A stretch of DNA of 64,000 bases, taken from positions 2,232,001 through 2,296,000 of the forward strand of contig CAVRHR010000003.1 in assembly GCA_963721005.1 (NCBI GenBank), read 5' to 3'. This DNA comes from VAZQ01 sp963721005 (GTDB taxonomy: Bacteria; Pseudomonadota; Alphaproteobacteria; Rhizobiales; Xanthobacteraceae). The notes beneath the pieces are model-generated. The model made no database searches. It was not told the DNA's origin and saw only the letters and a list, made by a program, of their open reading frames with translations. The position numbers and the translations under genes are program-made. This document shows positions 42,307 through 52,284 of the stretch, in pieces. Positions within the stretch are counted from its first letter, which is position 1; every line of letters starts with the position of its first letter.

Positions 42307-42620
42307 CCCGACGGTTCCAATTCGCGGCCGGGACGCGCGCTCCCGCCGAACTCGTGCAAGCTGACTGCTCGCGGCCGAAAAAGTAGTCTCTATTGCTCCG
42401 GCCATAAAGCGGGTTTATATCAATTAACCTTACGTAATTTCCTTGTAACTCATTGATAAAATTGACAGAATTTTATGATAGCCAGTTTCTGCGGCACCCC
42501 TGCAAACCAGATCCCACATCGGGAATCCGCATCGCCGCCACAGCAGATTTTGCGCTACGGTGCCGGACCAATGGAAGTCGTCCTTTGAGTTCGCAGAGCG
42601 AGCGCGGCCCGCAAACGCCA
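42307..42620. other. Divergent intergenic region with AT-rich promoter-like segment
   Basis: 314 bp between the YkgJ-type gene and the TPR glycosyltransferase gene. The segment 42410-42485 is strikingly AT-rich for this genome and is the likely divergent promoter. The rest shows no gene. Confidence 0.45.
42453..42481 (+). promoter_or_regulatory. Possible sigma70-type promoter
   Basis: TTGATA, 17 bases, TGATAG in the AT-rich stretch upstream of the TPR glycosyltransferase start at 42621. The spacing fits a -35/-10 pair; the -10 word is poor. Confidence 0.25.
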
Positions 42621-44582
42621 ATGCAAGATTTGGCTCAGCTGTTCGATCAGGCCGCCGATTTGCACCGCAAGGGAAACCTTGCCGCCGCCGAAAGCCTGTA
42701 CTTGCAGCTGCTTGCGGCCCGCTCCGATCATTTCGATGCGCTCCATCTGCTCGGCATTCTGCGCTACCAGCAGGGGCGGCTCGACCAGGCGCTGGCGCTG
42801 ATCGGTGCGGCGCTGCAGAGAAATCCCGGTTTTGCCCCGGCGCTGTTGAACCAGGGGCTCGTGCTCGATGCGCTCAGGCGCCGCGCGGAGGCGCTCGCGA
42901 GCTACGACAAGGCGCTGGCCATCCAGCCGGATTATGTCGAGGCGCTCTATAACCGGGGCGTCGTGCTCGGAGGCATGAACCGTCTCGCCGAGGCGCTGGC
43001 GAGCTTCGACGCGGTCCTGGCGATCATGCCGGAGCACCTTCAGGCGCTCAACAATCGTGGCGTTGCGCTCCGGGGCCTTGAGCGCCTGGACGAGGCGCTG
43101 GCGAGCTTCGATCGGGTTTTGGCGATCAAGCCGGACCACGTCGATGCGCTCGCCAACCGTGCCGGCACGCTTCGCAACCTGGAGCGCCATCACGAGGCGC
43201 TGGCGGGCTACGACGCGGTATTGCGGATCCAGCCGCGCCACGCCGACGCGCTCTACCATCGCGGCTTGGTGCTGCTGGCATTGCAACGCCCCGCCGAAGC
43301 GCTCGCGAGCTACGACCAGGCGCTGGCGCTGCGGCCGAACCATGCCGGGGCACTCAACAATCGCGCCAACACGCTTCAAGTCCTGAACCGTGCCGCCGAG
43401 GCGCTGGCAGGCTACGACCAGGCGCTGGCGATCCGGCCGGACTATGCCGAGGCACTGTACAATCGCGGTGTCGTGCTGCAGGCGCTGCAGCGACCCGCGG
43501 AAGCGCTCGCGAGCTTCGACCGGACGCTCGCCATCAAGCCCGACCACGTCGACGCGCTCAACAATCGGGGCCTCGTGCTGCGCGACCTCGAGCGCCACGC
43601 GGAGGCGCTCGCGAGCTACGACCGGGCGCTGGCGATCGAGCCGGACAACGCCGAGACGCATGTGAACCGCAGCTGTCTGCGGCTTCTGCTCGGCGACCTC
43701 GACCGGGGCTTCGAGGAATTCGAGTGGCGCTGGCGGGTGCGGGAAATCGCGGCTTGGCGGCGGGATTTCGCCGAGCCGCTGTGGCTCGGCGAGGAGCCGC
43801 TCGCCGGACGCACGATCCTGCTGCATGCCGAGCAGGGCTTCGGCGACGCCCTTCAATTCGTGCGCTACGCGCCGCTGGTCGCGGCCAGGGGAGCCGAGGT
43901 CGTTCTCGAGGTGCCGCCGCCGCTCGCCGCCCTGTTCGCGCGGATCGAAGGCGTTTCCCGCGTCATCGGCCGCGGCGAGCAGCTGCCCGCCTTCGACTGC
44001 CACTGCCCGCTGCTCAGCCTGCCGCTCGCTTTCAAGACCGTCCTCGCCGCGATCCCGGCGCGCGTGCCGTATCTCTTCGCCTCGGAGGACCGCACCATCC
44101 AATGGCGGCAGCGGCTGCCTCCATCGGACAAGCGGCGGATCGGGATCGCATGGGCGGGAAACCCGATGTTCAAGGGCGATCAAACCCGCTCGCCGGGGCT
44201 GGCGAGCTTGTTCCCCCTGCTCTCGGTCCCCGGGGTCGAGTTTCTGAGCCTGCAGAAAGATCTGCGCGCCGGGGACCGTGAGCTCCTGGCGTGCAACCCG
44301 CTCGTCACGCATTTGGGCGACGCGGTCGAGGACTTCGGCGATACCGCGGCGCTCATGGCCGGCGTCGATCTCATCATCACCTCGGATACCGCGGTCGCGC
44401 ATCTGGCCGGCGCCTTGGGCAGGCCGGTCTGGCTGCTCCTGCAACATGTCCCGGACTGGCGGTGGTTGCTCGGCCGCGACGACAGCCCCTGGTATCCGAC
44501 GGCGCGGCTGTTCCGCCAGCCGGAGCTCGGCGACTGGGACAGCGTGATCCGGCGGGTCATGACCAGGCTGTCGGCCAGCTAG
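42621..44582 (+). CDS. TPR protein with GT9-like glycosyltransferase domain
   Basis: 653 residues from ATG 42621. Eleven TPR units (residues ~1-375; LADLHRKGNLAAAESL-like first unit shared with the GT41 protein at 38920) precede a domain of ~280 residues with heptosyltransferase/ADP-heptose-like features: LLHAEQGFGDALQFVRYAPL, IGIAWAGNP, LGDAVEDFGDTAALMAGVDL, ITSDTAVAHLAGALGRPVWL and HVPDWRWLLGRDDSPWYPTA. This TPR-GT9 architecture is common in Bradyrhizobium-like genomes without assigned function. The upstream in-frame extension lies in the promoter region. The next TPR gene follows 107 bp later. Confidence 0.85.
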   Translation: MQDLAQLFDQAADLHRKGNLAAAESLYLQLLAARSDHFDALHLLGILRYQQGRLDQALALIGAALQRNPGFAPALLNQGLVLDALRRRAEALASYDKALAIQPDYVEALYNRGVVLGGMNRLAEALASFDAVLAIMPEHLQALNNRGVALRGLERLDEALASFDRVLAIKPDHVDALANRAGTLRNLERHHEALAGYDAVLRIQPRHADALYHRGLVLLALQRPAEALASYDQALALRPNHAGALNNRANTLQVLNRAAEALAGYDQALAIRPDYAEALYNRGVVLQALQRPAEALASFDRTLAIKPDHVDALNNRGLVLRDLERHAEALASYDRALAIEPDNAETHVNRSCLRLLLGDLDRGFEEFEWRWRVREIAAWRRDFAEPLWLGEEPLAGRTILLHAEQGFGDALQFVRYAPLVAARGAEVVLEVPPPLAALFARIEGVSRVIGRGEQLPAFDCHCPLLSLPLAFKTVLAAIPARVPYLFASEDRTIQWRQRLPPSDKRRIGIAWAGNPMFKGDQTRSPGLASLFPLLSVPGVEFLSLQKDLRAGDRELLACNPLVTHLGDAVEDFGDTAALMAGVDLIITSDTAVAHLAGALGRPVWLLLQHVPDWRWLLGRDDSPWYPTARLFRQPELGDWDSVIRRVMTRLSAS

Positions 44583-44689
44583 ATCTGGTGCTCCGACTTC
44601 GGGCCATTTGCATCAAAACATGCTATCAATGCCGCGGCCTATCGAGACTTGCCATTCGGCACAAGTGTCGCGATCGGCGGGAAACGCGG

Positions 44690-45544
44690 ATGAAAAGGCC
44701 GTCTGAACTTTCGCGAAGCCGCGACCGCGCGGCGGCGACCGACGATATTCTCCGGCTCGGCGTGCAAGCGCTCGAGGGGCAGCGTGCGCCCGAGGCCGAG
44801 CGGCTGGCCCGCGACGCGCTCGCGCGGGATTCGAAACACCCCGAGGCGCTGCATCTCCTGGGGGTCGCCCTGCTGGCGCAGAAGCGCGCACGCGAGGCGA
44901 TCGCGCCGCTCGAGCAGGCAGCGCGCGAACGGACCAGCTCGCGCGTCGAGACCCACCTGGCCAAGGCGCTCCTGGAATCGGGGCGCGCCGGCGAGGCGCT
45001 CACCCGATTGCAGCGCGCGATCGAATGCCAGCCGCCGTTCGCCGCGGCGTTCCAGGAGCTCGGGATTCAGCTGTGCGCGCTGCGGCGATTCGACGAGGCG
45101 GAAGCCGTCCTCAAGCGCGGGTTAGCGGCCGTGCCGACGTCGGTGGAGCTGTCGCTGGATCTGGGCGGGTTCTACATCGTCCGCGTCGATGCGAAAAATG
45201 CCAAGGTCGCCTTTGCCCGGGCGCTCGCCAATTCTCCCCGCCATCCGCGTGCGCTGCACGGCTTCGGGGTTGCGCTCCTGTTCGAAGGAGAGCTCGAGCG
45301 CGCGGTCGAGCGCTTTCGGCAGGTTCTGGCGATCCAACCCGGCCACGTCAGTGCACAGCTCGACCTCGCGCATTGCCTGCTGCAGCTCGGCCGTTCCGAC
45401 GATGCCGTCGCCAGCCTGCGCGCCATGGTCCGCACCTCGCCGCAACATTACGGCAAGGCGCTGAAGGCTCTGGTGTCCGCCGGTCGCGGTCGATTTTGGA
45501 TTCGTCGAAGCGCTGCCGCCAAATTCCTCCAATCCGACGCGTGA
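44690..45544 (+). CDS. TPR repeat protein
   Basis: 284 residues from ATG 44690 after GGCGGGAAAC. Roughly seven TPR-like helical pairs (RLGVQALEGQRAPEAERLAR; PEALHLLGVALLAQKRAREA; ELGIQLCALRRFDEAEAVLK; RALHGFGVALLFEGELERAV). There is no enzymatic domain. It lies 25 bp before the DUF6065 gene on the same strand, so the TPR protein may present a partner to it. Confidence 0.78.
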   Translation: MKRPSELSRSRDRAAATDDILRLGVQALEGQRAPEAERLARDALARDSKHPEALHLLGVALLAQKRAREAIAPLEQAARERTSSRVETHLAKALLESGRAGEALTRLQRAIECQPPFAAAFQELGIQLCALRRFDEAEAVLKRGLAAVPTSVELSLDLGGFYIVRVDAKNAKVAFARALANSPRHPRALHGFGVALLFEGELERAVERFRQVLAIQPGHVSAQLDLAHCLLQLGRSDDAVASLRAMVRTSPQHYGKALKALVSAGRGRFWIRRSAAAKFLQSDA

Positions 45545-45569
45545 CAGCCTCGCCAGCGGAGCGATCGCC

Positions 45570-46340
45570 ATGACGACAAACGAAGCCGAGTTGATCGAAG
45601 CGCAATCGCCCGAGCGCGAATCGCCCGAAGGCGCAGCCGCCACCATCACGTTCCGCTGCCCGCCCGAGCTGGACGCGATCCTGCCGCGACCGATCCCGGC
45701 GGTGATGGGAATCCCGGATTGGTTCAAGTCGATGCCGGCCACCGCCTTCAGCGACATCGTGCAGACGGAGCAGATGACCGTCAAGAAGTGCCCGCCCTTC
45801 ATCGACGCGATGACCTTCGGGTTTCTCATCCCGCTGGTGACCGATCTCCACGTCGAGAACGAGACATTCACCTGGAACCTCGATTTCCCGAGCGGGGCCA
45901 TCACCAGCTACCCGCGCTCGCCGCTGGATTTCCACGACAGCAGCCAGGTGATCGGAACGCCGCTGTTCGACGAGGACAGCTTCATCGTCAAGTTCAACAA
46001 CTTCTGGACCATCGAGACGCCGCCCGGCTATTCGCTCCTGGTCACGCATCCGGTCAATCGCTACGATCTGCCGTTCACCACCTTGACCGGGCTCGTCGAT
46101 ACCGATCTCTACAAGGACGATTTCATCAACTTTCCGGCGCAGTGGCGCAATCCCGGGTTCCAGGGCGTTCTGCCGAAAGGGACGCCGGTCGCGCAATGCA
46201 TGCCGGTCAAGCGCGACCTCTGGGTCGGCCAATTCGCCACCATCGCCGGTGAAGCGATCGAGCATCTGCAGGAAACCACCGCTGCGAAGCCCAACGATCC
46301 CGGCATCTACCGGCGGCAATTCCGGGCGCCGAAACGCTGA
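45570..46340 (+). CDS. DUF6065 family protein
   Basis: 256 residues. Recognisable blocks are AVMGIPDWFKSMPATAF, TVKKCPPFIDAMTFGFLIPL, NFWTIETPPGYSLLVTHPVN, DLPFTTLTGLVDTDLY and LPKGTPVAQCMPVKRDLW, which I recall as DUF6065. Biochemical function is unknown. Homologues tend to lie beside PhyH-type oxygenases or modification genes, as here. It is probably co-transcribed with the TPR gene upstream. A converging broken GT41 gene ends 108 bp downstream. Confidence 0.72.
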   Translation: MTTNEAELIEAQSPERESPEGAAATITFRCPPELDAILPRPIPAVMGIPDWFKSMPATAFSDIVQTEQMTVKKCPPFIDAMTFGFLIPLVTDLHVENETFTWNLDFPSGAITSYPRSPLDFHDSSQVIGTPLFDEDSFIVKFNNFWTIETPPGYSLLVTHPVNRYDLPFTTLTGLVDTDLYKDDFINFPAQWRNPGFQGVLPKGTPVAQCMPVKRDLWVGQFATIAGEAIEHLQETTAAKPNDPGIYRRQFRAPKR

Positions 46341-46448
46341 GCCGGTTCGGTTTCCGGCCGCAGTCGGGCTTCCAGCCGACAAGCAACCAGCCGTTCGAGC
46401 AGGTCCCACGATCGAAATGGCGCACCGAAACGGCAAGGCGATTCCGGC

Positions 46449-49047
46449 CTAAGCGGCAGGACGTGCGACGCTATCCAGGAAATCCTGCAACGCCAAAACA
46501 CAACTGGCGTCACGGTAGAGACGATGCTTGTTTTCGGATATCCAGTCCTTGACGGCCATTCGCCAGGGCAAATCGCGAGCCAAGCGAACCGCGGTGGCGA
46601 CGTAGCCCTCGACCGTCGCAGTCGAGGTCTCCTCGACACCCAGCATCTTGAGGATCGCCATGCTGTGCCGGCCGCGCATCAGGGACCCCGTCATGGTCAC
46701 GATCGGCAAGCTATGGTGCAAACCCTCCAACGTCGAATTGCACCCCGACCAGCCGATGCTATCCAGCACGATGTCGCACAGCCCGATGGCGGCCACGAAC
46801 CGGCGGGTGTCGAGACGCGGCAACAATACGCAATAATCCCTCGCCCTCAGGTCATAGGCCGCGAACGCTCGATCCAGACGCTGCAAGAACAGATCATTGA
46901 GATGTGTCCCCTGGTCGTATTGGATGAATGCAAACTGGCAATCTCCCGCCTCTCGTGCAATGCGGGGAAACACCTGATCGAACTGGGGCAGATATTTGAA
47001 CAGCGACTGGCCGCACCAATAGATCGTCGCCGTCGGACGCAATCCGAGCTCTGTCCGATTGAGCGAAACCGGCTGCGGATCGAGCTGTTCATAATAGATC
47101 GACAGATTTGGCAGAGCGACCAGGCGCTCGGTGTAGTGGTCCTGCGCGCCGGGTGGCTCCATCAGATCGCTGCTGAGGAAATAATCGAGCGTGGGAAATC
47201 CGCTGGTCTCCGGATGGCCCCAGGAATTACATTGCACCGCCGCCAAGCGCTGCGCGGCCAGCTGAGCCGCGACCGCATTCATCCCGACTTCCGGATAGAT
47301 CAGGACGTGGGGGGCGTCATGCAGAATTGCGTGCCGCCAACGCTCGATCGACATGGGGCCCGGAACGAAGCGGTCGCATAGCGCCGCAGCCTCCTTGGTT
47401 GCGGCATCCTCGATGAGCCCGGTGTGATAACCGAATACTTGAAATCGGCGACGATCGATCTGGCTGAGCCAGCCCTTGATGGGAATTTTCCAATTGGAGT
47501 GCTGCCGAAAGAACCCGCTGACGATCCCCAGCCGCACCGGCTCGTCGGATCGGGGCGGAGGGCAAACGGCAGCCGTGGGATACCGCTCGGCCATGATCCG
47601 GCATATTAGTGCGCCGTAAATGCTCTGGAGATCGCGATCGTTGCGCCCCTGATAGGGAAGGAAAAAGGGTTGGATCGACCCCGCCGCCTTGGCCAGGTCG
47701 CCCAGCGTGCTTCGCCGATCGGCATCTTCGCACAAGGTCTCGAGACACGTCCGATAGGCAGCGCGGCGCTCGGCGATCGGGCTCGTCCATGTAGAGAATT
47801 GGCAGTTTCGCCATGCAGACGGCAAATTCGGCCTCGGCATAATCGGGCTTGAGCGCCAATGCCCGCTCGAAGTCGGTAACGGCCTCGGCCCGCCTACCTT
47901 CGTCCTTGAGCAGATGACCGCGGCTGTTGAGAGCCTCGGCATAATCCGGCTTGAGCGCGATCGCCTTGTCGTAGGTCGTCAGCGCTTCGTCGAAGCGCTT
48001 GAGCTCCTGCAGCACATTGCCCCGGTTGTAGAAGGCCTCGGCGTAATCCGGATCTAGGGCGATCGCTTGGTCATAGCTGACGAGTGCCTCGTCGAGACGC
48101 CTGAGCTCCTGGAGCACATTGCCGCGGTTGTTGAAGGCTGCGGCCCTGTCGGGGCCGAGCGCAATTGCCCGGTTGTAGCTCGCCAGCGCATCGTCGAAGC
48201 GCTCGAGCTCCTTGAGGGCATTACCTCGAACGTAGAAGGCATCGGCGAAGTCCGGCTTGAGGGCGATCACCCTATCGTAGCTCGCCAGCGCCGCGTCGAA
48301 GCGCTTGAGCTCGCTGAGCGTGTTGCCTCGGCCGTAGACCGCATCGGCGTAGTGCGGCTTGATGGCGATCGCTTGCTCGTAGCTGGTGAGCGCATCGTCA
48401 AAGCGCTTGATCGCCCTGAGGGCATCGCCGCGGTTGTTGTACGCCTCGGCGTAGACCGGCCTGAAGGCAATCGCCTGGTCGAAGCTTGCCAGCGCCGCGT
48501 CGAATTGCTTGAGCGCCCCGAGAGCGTTGCCGCGGTTGTTGAAAGCTTCGGCACAATCCGGCTTGAGAGCAATCACTTTGTCGGCGCTCGCCAGCGCCTC
48601 ACCGAAGCGCTTGAGCTCCTGGAGCGCAATGCCTCTGTTGTAGAATGCGTCGATGTAGCCCGGCTCGACGGCGACCGCCCGGTCATAGCTCGCCACCGCT
48701 TCCTCAAAACGTTTGAGCACCTGGAGGACATTTCCCCGGTTGTTGAGAGCCTTGCCGTAGCGGGGCTCGAGGGCGATCACCTTGTCGTAGCTCGCCAGGG
48801 CCTCCTCGAAACGCTGAAGATCCATGAAGGTGATGCCGCGGTTGTAGAAGGCGTCGGCGTAGTCCGGCTTGAGGGCGATCGCCTTGTCGTAAGCCGCCAG
48901 CGCGTCCTCAAAGCGCCTGAGACCACGTAGCGCATTGCCGGAGTTGTTCAGCACGCTCGGCTCGTCCGGATTTATCCTGGACGTCCTGGCAAACCAAATG
49001 CCGCTCTGTCTGTCGATCGGCTCGAGGTAAGGCCGGTTGGGACTCAT
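46449..49047 (-). pseudogene. TPR / O-GlcNAc-transferase-like (GT41) gene, frameshifted
   Basis: The first ~420 residues (start 49047) are ~11 TPR units of the type AFYNRGNVLQELKRFDEALT. After KLPILYMDEPD the frame closes in low-complexity sequence, whereas the next frame continues IAERRAAYRTCLETLCEDAD and a complete C-terminal domain: LGIVSGFFRQHSNWKIPIKG, QVFGYHTGLIEDAATKEAA, AVQCNSWGHPETSGFPTLDY, YWCGQSLFKYLPQFDQVF and DIVLDSIGWSGCNSTLEGLH. One extra base near 47778-47781 explains the break. It could be a true pseudogene or an assembly error. The repaired protein would be ~865 residues and distinct from the GT41 gene at 38920. Confidence 0.82.
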
Positions 49048-49473
49048 TCGTGTCGCCCGTCAGTCTCGAATTGCGGTCAAGGTGAGGCCGGCGGCCGCTA
49101 CGGCCGCACAATTCGCAGATGGCCCGGGTCGGCAGGGAGCGTGCGAAAATCGGGCCACGGGCGATGCCGGATGAAGATGCAGCAAGCCTGAAATGACGCT
49201 TGGCGTCGTACGCCGGCCGAAGGGCGATGTTTCGGCCGAGCACCAAGCCTGTTTCCGCGGCGCGTCATCTCTGGACCCCCGGCAAGGGCCGCATTTTAGA
49301 AGCTCCCGGGCCGCCACGCCATCTCGACCTTTTCCATCCCGTCCGACCTCGAGTAGACAACAGGCGTGCCGCGGCGGATTCTTCGGCAGCGGGGCGGCAG
49401 TGGGGGGCGGCTTCAAACCAATCCGAAAATACTCTAGCCTCGTTGCGAGGCTCTTTTTGGAGGCGGTTTCGGC
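49048..49473. other. Divergent intergenic region, no gene seen
   Basis: 426 bp between the broken GT41 gene and the YkgJ-type gene at 49474. Frames present on both strands lack family resemblance. It presumably holds two divergent promoters; none stands out. Confidence 0.4.
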
Positions 49474-49998
49474 ATGGAGCATTCGGCAGCCGCTCAGGCC
49501 GCGCCCGGGAAAGCGTGCGGAACCTGCATGATGTGCTGCAAAGTGCTGCGCATCGAGGAATTGGACAAACCCCCCGGCCTGTGGTGCCGGCACGCGGTGA
49601 CCGGCAAGGGCTGCGGCATTTATGAAAATCGTCCGCCGGTTTGCCAAAGCTTCTATTGCCAATGGATGCTCGAGCCCAGCCTCGGGCCTGAATGGAAGCC
49701 CGAGAAGGCGAAGTTCGTCATGTTTCCCGATCGGAAGAGCAACGAGGTATTCAATATCATCGTCGACCCGAATTTCCCTGATGCCTGGACCAAGCCGCCA
49801 TACTTGGCCGCGATCAAGAAATGGGTGACAGACGGCGCGACGCGCGGCCGTTTCATGGCTGTGCATGTCGGCACCCGGTTGATCGCGGTCCTGCCCGATC
49901 GCATCGTTGAATTGGGAAGCGCCAAACGAGATCCGGTCCTGCTGCGCGAGCGCGACCCGGCCGGCAAGACCGTCCAGGTACGTATCAGACCGGATTGA
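49474..49998 (+). CDS. YkgJ-type CxxCxxCC metal-binding protein
   Basis: 174 residues. Cluster C15-x2-C18-x2-C21-C22 (CGTCMMCC), then CRHAVTGKGCGIYENRPPVC and FYCQWMLEPSLGPEWKPEKA. This is the only rightward member of the family here. It converges with a PhyH-SEC-C gene that ends 12 bp downstream. Whether zinc or an iron-sulfur centre is bound cannot be told. Confidence 0.85.
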   Translation: MEHSAAAQAAPGKACGTCMMCCKVLRIEELDKPPGLWCRHAVTGKGCGIYENRPPVCQSFYCQWMLEPSLGPEWKPEKAKFVMFPDRKSNEVFNIIVDPNFPDAWTKPPYLAAIKKWVTDGATRGRFMAVHVGTRLIAVLPDRIVELGSAKRDPVLLRERDPAGKTVQVRIRPD

Positions 49999-50010
49999 AC
50001 AGCCGACAAT

Positions 50011-51003
50011 TCAAATCGACCGCCCGTGGCATTGCTTGAACTTCTTGCCCGAGCCGCACGCGCACGGCTCATTGCGTCCGATCTTGCCCCAACTCGAGGG
50101 GTCGTTGACGTCGCGCAGCGGGGCTCGCCCGCGTGCGTCGGCCTCGTGCCATCGCGCGCGCGCCGCCTGGGAGAATGCCCGCGTCAGCAACGGACGAATG
50201 GATTCGGGAAGCTGATCGTACTGCTCCGGCGGCATGTCGAGCGAGATGCGATTGACATGGTTCACCTCGTCGAAAAACCACGGGCGGGTATAGACCATGT
50301 ACACGATCGGCCGTATCCGTCCGCTCAAATTGGGCAGGCCGGTATGGAGGGTGCGATAGTCGAGCAATACGCAATCGCCGCGCTGGAACGAGCATGCCGT
50401 CATGGTTTGGCGCTGCGGCGCGACGTTCGACGCCCAACGGTGCGACCCGAGCCAGACGCCGGTCGGTCCGGTCTCGATGTCGACGTCGATGAGCGGCACC
50501 GCCACATTGACCGCGTAGACCGGCAAGCCCGAACCGACGCCCGGCTCGGCGAACAGGTGGGCATGGTCGCGATGAACATGCTGCAGGGTCGCGCCCGGAT
50601 GGGAGACGACGGCCGTGAATCCGCTCAGAAGCATGTCGTCGCCGAGCAGCGGGTCGAGGAACCGGCGCAAGAGGCGATTTGCGATCACGTCCAGCGCGGC
50701 GAAGGCGCCGCTCACGCGCAATGTGATCTCGTAGCGCGCGTCACCGACGCGAAGGAACCGGTTCGGCGGGGGCTTGGCCGCCGCATCCTGCATTCCCTGC
50801 GCATTCAGCGTACCGTAGCGCGCGACGTATTCGTTGAACATGGCCTCGATGGCGGGGCGGGGATAGGCTCCGCGGAGCAGCACGCAGCCATGCTCGCGGA
50901 AAGCGGCATGCGCACCGCGCTCGGTTTCGGGCGACAACGCCCCGCCCGCGATCTCACCCGCCGAGACGGCGACAACCCAATCCATCGGCAACTCCCGTGA
51001 CAA
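50011..51003 (-). CDS. PhyH-type Fe(II)/2-oxoglutarate oxygenase with C-terminal SEC-C motif
   Basis: 330 residues. The oxygenase is the classic phytanoyl-CoA dioxygenase form: AFREHGCVLLRGAYPRPAIE at the start, H144-x-D146 (HVHRDHAH), GPTGVWLGSHRW, H220 (YRTLHTG) and R231 near the 2-oxoglutarate site. The SEC-C motif is NEPCACGSGKKFKQCHG (C314, C316, C325). It is only distantly related to the other two SEC-C oxygenases in its N-terminal part, so the same tail has been attached to different oxygenase branches. It is transcribed leftward, 103 bp after the paralogue at 51107. Confidence 0.87.
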   Translation of the reverse strand: MSRELPMDWVVAVSAGEIAGGALSPETERGAHAAFREHGCVLLRGAYPRPAIEAMFNEYVARYGTLNAQGMQDAAAKPPPNRFLRVGDARYEITLRVSGAFAALDVIANRLLRRFLDPLLGDDMLLSGFTAVVSHPGATLQHVHRDHAHLFAEPGVGSGLPVYAVNVAVPLIDVDIETGPTGVWLGSHRWASNVAPQRQTMTACSFQRGDCVLLDYRTLHTGLPNLSGRIRPIVYMVYTRPWFFDEVNHVNRISLDMPPEQYDQLPESIRPLLTRAFSQAARARWHEADARGRAPLRDVNDPSSWGKIGRNEPCACGSGKKFKQCHGRSI

Positions 51004-51106
51004 ATGACGGCCTGGTCAATTCGCGGCTGTCGCAGCATTCGAGTTGATCAAGATCGTTTGAGATCGCCCTCGGCGGCCGTCGGTCATCGACCACTTGAAT
51101 TGGAAT

Positions 51107-52114
51107 TCAACTCTGAGCGCCGAGCCCATGGCACTGCTTGTACTTCTTGCCCGATTCGCACGGGCAAGGTTCGTTGCGCCCGACCTTGCCCCATGTCGAT
51201 GGGTCGCTCGGATAGCGCTCGGCGGGCGCGGCTTTCCCGGCGGGAACCGCCGCCGGGCGCGATTGCGCGATCAGCTCGAACGCGAATTGGGCGACCTTGG
51301 GATCAAGCGCGTACATATGCCGATACTGATAGATTTGCTTGCAGATCAGCTTGAGGCGCTCCTCGAATGACAGAACTCGGAGTGGGTCGATCAGAGGGCT
51401 GTTGAAGGCGGGCACATCCGCCCGCTGCAGCTCGAACGCCATGCTGACGCGCGATTCCGTGGCTCGCGGCGAGGTCCTGCTGCCCCAGTGAAGAACCGCC
51501 TGGTTCCAGATGAAGAAATCGCCCGGATTGCCGGGGAGCGCGCGGATGCTCGCATATTCGAACTGCCGTTTTTTCTCATCCGCCGTCCCGTAGGTCGGAT
51601 CGAGGTGCGCCGGCACGATATAGATGCAGCCGTTGAGCGGCGTCGCGGACGAGAGCGGTATCCAAGTCGTGATGGATTTCGGCGAGCCGTCGTCACGCAG
51701 TGCCTCCCGGCCTTTGTCGCGATGCGGTGTCCACCCCGCCTCGCCCTTCCTCGGATCGACATTCCAGACCCAAAAATCGGGCAACAGGCAATATCGGCCG
51801 CCGAGCAGCGCTCCGTAGAGACGATGCAGCTTGAAAAAGGGATACCAGAATTCGTCGTACAGATAGGCAAAAACGGGCGACACGTTCGCGGCGGAAAGGA
51901 AGCGAACGGTGTCGGCCATCAACTGGAGATCCAAGCCCCACTCGCCGCTCCCCTGGGAATAGCCCTCATCCTTCAGCAGAGCCGCGAACCCCTCCTGCTC
52001 AGGCGCGGATGCGTCGAAAAATGCGACATCGCGCAAGAGAGACCTGTCCTCGATATGCAGACCGGGGGCAAAAGATAGCCAGCTCTCGCGCTTGGTGAAT
52101 TGGCCGACGTCCAT
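51107..52114 (-). CDS. PhyH-type Fe(II)/2-oxoglutarate oxygenase with C-terminal SEC-C motif
   Basis: 335 residues from ATG 52114. Close paralogue of the gene at 35877 along the whole length (LSFAPGLHIEDRS, YLYDEFWYPFFKL, PHRDKGREAL). Active-site residues H131-x-D133, H209 (VLHWGS) and R222; SEC-C tail NEPCPCESGKKYKQCHG, with E in place of the usual G after CPC. The longer frame upstream lacks family-like sequence. The next SEC-C oxygenase gene follows downstream, so the two may be one operon. Confidence 0.85.
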   Translation of the reverse strand: MDVGQFTKRESWLSFAPGLHIEDRSLLRDVAFFDASAPEQEGFAALLKDEGYSQGSGEWGLDLQLMADTVRFLSAANVSPVFAYLYDEFWYPFFKLHRLYGALLGGRYCLLPDFWVWNVDPRKGEAGWTPHRDKGREALRDDGSPKSITTWIPLSSATPLNGCIYIVPAHLDPTYGTADEKKRQFEYASIRALPGNPGDFFIWNQAVLHWGSRTSPRATESRVSMAFELQRADVPAFNSPLIDPLRVLSFEERLKLICKQIYQYRHMYALDPKVAQFAFELIAQSRPAAVPAGKAAPAERYPSDPSTWGKVGRNEPCPCESGKKYKQCHGLGAQS

Positions 52115-52284
52115 GACCTTCAAACGCCCAATATCCGATGCCAATGTCGAAATTCTGCGTCTGAGGTCGATATCACAGGTCAAACCCGCAGGTCGAGCCG
52201 CCGCCGGAGCTCGGCCCGGCCGCGTCCCGCGCTCGACCTGCCACGTCGACGCCCGCTCCATCCCGCCGCTGATCCAGCGGCCTC

